DNA of 64,000 bases, from NCBI RefSeq assembly GCF_036906915.1, contig NZ_JBAKHX010000002.1, positions 124,001 to 188,000 on the forward strand, read 5' to 3'. The stretch comes from Phytohabitans sp036906915. GTDB taxonomy: Bacteria > Actinomycetota > Actinomycetes > Mycobacteriales > Micromonosporaceae. A program made the position numbers and the translations under genes. Positions 60,346 through 64,000 of this stretch are shown here, in pieces (position 1 is the stretch's first letter; every line of letters begins with the position of its first letter). The notes beneath the pieces were generated by a model. The model worked only from the letters and a program-made list of their open reading frames with translations, ran no database searches and had not been told where the DNA came from.

Positions 60346-61086
60346 ATGGAACTGATCCTGCTGGTTCTCCTGATTGTCCTGGTCATCGGCGGGGGCCTGT
60401 GGTGGAGCCGGATGAGCGCGGCGCGCCGGGAGCGCGACCTGGCAGACGCTCGCGCCGAGGCCCAGCGGTGGTACGAGCGGCTCGGTGGGCAGGTGATGAA
60501 CCTCCAGGGCAGCGAGCCGGCGGTGCGGCAGGCGCTCGTCGACGCGGGTGAGCGGTACACGGCCGCCGGCAGTCAGCTCGAGCAGGCGCGCACCGTGCGG
60601 CAGTACGCGCTGGCACGGGAGACGGCGCTGGAGGGGCTCGCCTATGCCCGCGCCGCCCGGATCGCCCTGGGCATCGACCCTGGACCCGACCTGCCGCCGC
60701 TCGCCGCGGCGCAGGGCGTCGGCCACCTCACCAAGGAGCGCGAGGTCGCCGTGCAGGGCCAGCACTACAAGGCGGGCCCGCAGCCGGGCTCCGACACGCC
60801 GTACTACTACCCGGGCGGCCGGGTGCAGGGCCGGCCCGTGCCCGCGGGCTGGTATTCGCAGCCTCTGTGGAAGCCGGCGCTGGCCGGTGCCGTGGGTGTG
60901 GTCGGTGGTCTCTTGATCTTCGACGCGCTGTTCTCGCCCGCGTTCGCCGACCCGGGGTATGGGTTCGACGCCGGGTACTCGGAGGGCTTCCAGGATGGCG
61001 CGGCCCAGGGCGACGGCGGCGATTACGGCGGCGACATGGGCGGCGCCGATTACGGCGGCGGCGACTTCGGTGGCGGCGACTTCTAG
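60346..61086 (+). CDS. Membrane protein with Gly/Asp-rich C-terminus
   Basis: A 246-residue protein. An N-terminal helix (ELILLVLLIVLVIGGGLWW) is followed by a charged helical region (residues ~25-110), a Tyr/Gly/Pro linker, a second helix (ALAGAVGVVGGLLIFDALF) and a tail made almost only of Gly, Asp and Tyr (GGDYGGDMGGADYGGGDFGG). TACCGT lies 7 nt before the ATG, suggesting a leaderless mRNA. The tail resembles the glycine-rich ends of TPM/YgcG-like membrane proteins, but no such domain is present. The function is unknown. Confidence 0.78.
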   Translation: MELILLVLLIVLVIGGGLWWSRMSAARRERDLADARAEAQRWYERLGGQVMNLQGSEPAVRQALVDAGERYTAAGSQLEQARTVRQYALARETALEGLAYARAARIALGIDPGPDLPPLAAAQGVGHLTKEREVAVQGQHYKAGPQPGSDTPYYYPGGRVQGRPVPAGWYSQPLWKPALAGAVGVVGGLLIFDALFSPAFADPGYGFDAGYSEGFQDGAAQGDGGDYGGDMGGADYGGGDFGGGDF

Positions 61087-61155
61087 CCTGCCGGCGTAGG
61101 AAGAGTAGGGCTAACCGGATGGCCGCGCGCCCGCCGCGGCGGCATATTCGTCAGC

Positions 61156-61803
61156 GTGAGCGTTGAGACCGAGGCGATGACGATAAGGCGACCGGGGCGG
61201 GCATGGCTCGCCGGCGCGGTGGGTGCGGCGGTCGGCGTCGCGGGGTTGACCAGCACCGCCCAGGCCGCCGGGCACTTCCACTGGTGGGCCAACTTCATCG
61301 TGGTGCCGGGGGCGCTGATCGCGGCGTCCGGCGCGGTGCTGCTCGCGCAGGGGCGAGGCACCGGCAAGGGCCTGCTCGGGTACGTGACCGCCTGCGTCGG
61401 TGCGCTCGTCTTCACCGTCGGGGCGCTGCTGATGGTCGGCAAGATGAGCGACGGCTGGCCGTTGATGATCAGCCTGCCGGCGCTGGCGGTCGCCGGCACG
61501 TACGCGTGGCGCCCGGAGCACCCGCTGGTACGCGCCTTCCACCGCATGATCGCCTCGCTGGCAGTTGCCGGCGCCGTGCTCGGTGCCACGTTCCTGCTGA
61601 TGAACGCCGACGCGATCGACCTTGAAGGCGACTGGTGGGGCTGGTTCATGATGCTCGGGGCGGTGCTGGTGGCCCTGAACGGCCTGGAACTTCTGCGGCA
61701 CCGGATCGAGTACCGCCTACAGGCCGTGACTCTCGCCATCGGCCCGGCGGCATTCGTCTTCCTCTTGGGCCTGCGCATGGCAAGGGGCGACTGGCCCTAC
61801 TAA
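61156..61803 (+). CDS. Multi-pass membrane protein of unknown function
   Basis: A 215-residue protein with about six hydrophobic helices, starting near residue 14 (AWLAGAVGAAVGVAGL). The loops are short; GLLGYVTACVGALVFTVGAL and WWGWFMMLGAVLVAL are examples of the helices. No charged catalytic motif or transporter signature is visible. It lies 69 bp after the Gly/Asp-rich protein on the same strand and is convergent with valS, separated by a hairpin. Confidence 0.75.
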   Translation: MSVETEAMTIRRPGRAWLAGAVGAAVGVAGLTSTAQAAGHFHWWANFIVVPGALIAASGAVLLAQGRGTGKGLLGYVTACVGALVFTVGALLMVGKMSDGWPLMISLPALAVAGTYAWRPEHPLVRAFHRMIASLAVAGAVLGATFLLMNADAIDLEGDWWGWFMMLGAVLVALNGLELLRHRIEYRLQAVTLAIGPAAFVFLLGLRMARGDWPY

Positions 61804-61809
61804 CCGCGA

Positions 61810-61855
61810 TCAAGGCGTCGTCCAAGTCGCTCCCGCAACTTGAGCGACGCCTTGA
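61810..61855. terminator. Bidirectional hairpin between membrane protein and valS
   Basis: An 11-bp stem (61810-61820 with 61845-61855) encloses a smaller 5-bp stem (61823-61827 with 61838-61842). It separates convergent genes. The left arm resembles the arm at 4398, again between convergent genes. No U-run. Confidence 0.65.
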
Positions 61856-61862
61856 CCACGGG

Positions 61863-64000
61863 CTAGAACGCGCAGGCGACGACCAGGGTCGGCGTGCGGT
61901 CGGGGAGCATGTCGAGCTTGCCGATCCGGCCCGCCGAGCGGAAGTCGCCCGCGACCAGCGCCAGCTTGTCGAGCAGCTCGGCCGGCCCCAGCGCCTCGGC
62001 GAGCGGCACGTCCGCGCGCATCGAGAGCCGGCGCTCGGACTTGGCCCGCCGCACCTGGGTCAGCGCCTCGCCGGCCACCCGAAGCAGCTCCGGGTCACCG
62101 CCGCTGGGCACCTCGTACACCGACGGCCACGGCGAGCGGTGCACCGACCCGTACCGCCACCACGACCACACCTCCTCGGTCACGTACGGCAGGACCGGTG
62201 CGAACAGCCGCAACTGCACCGAGAGCGCGGTGGCGAGCGCCGCACGGGCGGAGTCGGCGGCGGCGCCGGTGCCGTACGCGCGCTCCTTCACCAGCTCGAT
62301 GTAGTCGTCGCAGAACGTCCAGAAGAACGACTCCGTCGCCTGCAGGGCGCCCGTGTGGTCGTACCCGTCGAATGCGGCGGTGGCGCTTGTGACGACGCTG
62401 GACAGGACCGCGAGCATCGACTGGTCGAGTGGTTCGGTGACGGGTGCCCGCAGCGCGTCGGCGGCGCCCAGGCCCAGCGCGAAGCGGGACGCGTTGAGCA
62501 GCTTGGTCGCGAGCCGCCGGCCGACCTTGATCTGGCCCGGGTCGTAGGCCAGGTCGGTGCCCGGGCGCCCGCTGGCCGCCCAGTACCGGACCGCGTCCGA
62601 GCCGTGCTGTTCCAGCAGGCCCATCGGGGTGACGACGTTGCCCTTGGACTTCGACATCTTCTTGCGGTCGGGGTCGAGGATCCAGCCCGACAGCACGGCG
62701 TCGCGCCACGGCAGTGTGGCGTGCTCCAGGTGCGCCCGCACCACGGACGAGAAGAGCCAGGTGCGGATGATTTCCTGCCCCTGTGGCCGCAGGTCCATCG
62801 GGAAGACCCGCTCGAACAGGTCCGGATCGGCCTCCCACCCGCTCACGATCTGCGGGGTGAGTGACGAGGTGGCCCAGGTGTCCATGACGTCGGGGTCGCC
62901 GATGAACCCGCCCGGACGTCCACGGTCGGGCTCGGTAAATCCATCCGGTATGTCCGAAGATGGGTCGATTGGTAGCCGTGACTCATCGGGTGTGAGAGGG
63001 TGGGAGTGGTCCGGCTCGCCAGCGTCGTCGAGCCGGTACCAGACCGGGATCGGCACCCCGAAGAAACGCTGCCGGCTGATCAGCCAGTCGCCGGTGAGGC
63101 CGCCCACCCAATGCTCGTACCGGTGGCGCATGTGCTCCGGCACCCACCGCAGCTCCCGCCCGCGGGCCAGTAGCGCCTCCCGCAGGTCGAGGTCGCGGCC
63201 GCCGTTCCCGATGTACCACTGCCGCGAGGCTACGATCTCCAGCGGCTGGTCGCCGCGCTCGTAGAACTTCACCGGATGGGTCACCGGGCGGGGCTCGCCG
63301 ACCAGGTCGTCGCCGAGAACTTCGACGATCGCTCGCCTGGCCTGATTGGCCGTCAGGCCGGCCAGCGGCGCGTACGCGGCGGGCGGCACGCCAGCGGGCG
63401 CCTCGGCCACCAGCCGCCCGTCGCGCCCGATCACCACGCGGGTGTCGAGCCGCAGCTCCCGCCACCACGTCACGTCGGCGAGGTCGCCGAACGTACACAC
63501 CATCGCGATGCCGGTGCCCTTGTCCGGGTCAGCGAGCGGGTGGGCGTGCACCGGCACCTCGACGCCGAAGACAGGCGTGCGGGCCGTGCGTCCGACGAGA
63601 TCGGCGTACCGCTCGTCGGACGGGTGACACACCAGCGCCACGCACGCGGGCAGCAGCTCGGGCCGGGTGGTCTCGATGTGCACGTCGCCGGACGGGCCGT
63701 GGAACCGCAGCCGGTGGTAGGCGCCCGGGCGCTCCCGGTCTTCCAGCTCCGCCTGCGCCACGGCGGTGCGAAACCCGACATCCCACAGCGTCGGCGCCTC
63801 AGCCGTGTACGCCTCGCCGCGCGCCAGGTTGCGCAGGAACGCCCGCTGCGACGCGGCCCGCGCACGCGCGCCGATGGTCGTGTACGTCATGGACCAGTCC
63901 ACCGACAGGCCCAGCCGCCGCCAGAGCGCTTCAAAGGCGCGCTCGTCTTCGGCGGTCAGCCGCTCGCACAGCTCGACGAAGTTGCGCCGCGAGATGGGCT
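61863..64000 (-). CDS. valS: Valyl-tRNA synthetase, C-terminal part
   Basis: The frame is open from 61863 to the window edge, about 712 codons. It is a class I synthetase: the editing (CP1) domain shows FHGPSGDVHIETTRPELLPA and DKGTGIAMVCTFGD; GDWLISRQRFFGVPIPVWY and DVMDTWATSSLTPQ follow; the KMSKS loop is in DRKKMSKSKGNVVTP. The anticodon domain and a short C-terminus end the protein. The HIGH motif must lie beyond the window. The GTG at 63902 is not the true start, because homologous sequence continues upstream (RNFVELCERLTAED; WRRLGLSVDWSM). Confidence 0.95.
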   Translation of the reverse strand, partial: PISRRNFVELCERLTAEDERAFEALWRRLGLSVDWSMTYTTIGARARAASQRAFLRNLARGEAYTAEAPTLWDVGFRTAVAQAELEDRERPGAYHRLRFHGPSGDVHIETTRPELLPACVALVCHPSDERYADLVGRTARTPVFGVEVPVHAHPLADPDKGTGIAMVCTFGDLADVTWWRELRLDTRVVIGRDGRLVAEAPAGVPPAAYAPLAGLTANQARRAIVEVLGDDLVGEPRPVTHPVKFYERGDQPLEIVASRQWYIGNGGRDLDLREALLARGRELRWVPEHMRHRYEHWVGGLTGDWLISRQRFFGVPIPVWYRLDDAGEPDHSHPLTPDESRLPIDPSSDIPDGFTEPDRGRPGGFIGDPDVMDTWATSSLTPQIVSGWEADPDLFERVFPMDLRPQGQEIIRTWLFSSVVRAHLEHATLPWRDAVLSGWILDPDRKKMSKSKGNVVTPMGLLEQHGSDAVRYWAASGRPGTDLAYDPGQIKVGRRLATKLLNASRFALGLGAADALRAPVTEPLDQSMLAVLSSVVTSATAAFDGYDHTGALQATESFFWTFCDDYIELVKERAYGTGAAADSARAALATALSVQLRLFAPVLPYVTEEVWSWWRYGSVHRSPWPSVYEVPSGGDPELLRVAGEALTQVRRAKSERRLSMRADVPLAEALGPAELLDKLALVAGDFRSAGRIGKLDMLPDRTPTLVVACAF

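Overview
The window is high-GC, gene-dense chromosomal DNA of an actinobacterium, most likely of the family Micromonosporaceae. The grounds are mycothiol metabolism (mca), a eukaryote-like NADP isocitrate dehydrogenase, PspC/LiaF-type envelope genes, many GTG and TTG starts, and the order pcrA, M23 peptidases, B12-binding protein, sucCD, DUF6350, purN, purH, folD, mdh, icd. That order is recalled as typical of the family, not searched. No prophage, CRISPR array, rRNA, tRNA or large biosynthetic cluster was seen. The window starts inside an unidentified gene and ends inside valS.

Layout. 1-4383: PspC/LiaF-like membrane genes divergent from a PspC-domain histidine kinase and its response regulator (envelope stress). 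4513-11469: a PIG-L deacetylase, then a complete oligopeptide ABC importer operon (lipoprotein, two permeases, two ATPases). 11700-16765: chorismate mutase behind a Phe/Tyr attenuator, a secreted 5'-nucleotidase, and the pcrA helicase. 16810-22443: two M23 peptidases, a B12-binding protein, and sucC-sucD. 22766-27418: a DUF6350 membrane protein, two DUF4190-like proteins, and purN-purH. 27419-34495: an orphan peptide-binding lipoprotein, folD, an M23/SH3 protein, mdh, a metallo-beta-lactamase-fold hydrolase, and icd. 34542-39220: HtrA protease coupled to a class V aminotransferase-like protein, a GNAT enzyme, and RNase Z. 39221-42172 is the accessory stretch: a decayed gene, a secreted Gly-Asn-His peptide, and a vapBC module beside a partly duplicated msrA. 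42218-52753: HIT protein, metB, amidase, ilvA, a Tat-secreted protein, greA, DUF4307, mca, and a GGDEF-EAL protein. 53431-64000: a YyaL-type thioredoxin-fold protein, a degenerate asparagine-synthetase-like protein, purK, purE, rmuC, two membrane proteins, and valS.

Four patterns lie beyond the ordinary genes. (i) An ~80-bp inverted-repeat element occurs six times in spacers, always with a 13-nt loop, and its arms show compensatory changes. (ii) Two operon junctions (purN/purH and amidase/ilvA) carry an extra segment flanked by ATGA on both sides, making a micro-ORF that overlaps both neighbours by 4 bp. (iii) The chorismate mutase leader has all parts of a ribosome-mediated attenuator, and its leader peptide appears to be translated from a leaderless mRNA. 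(iv) The asparagine-synthetase homologue at 55453 has lost both catalytic signatures and carries an extra C-terminal domain.

All calls come from reading the sequence and from remembered family motifs. No database search or folding program was run.
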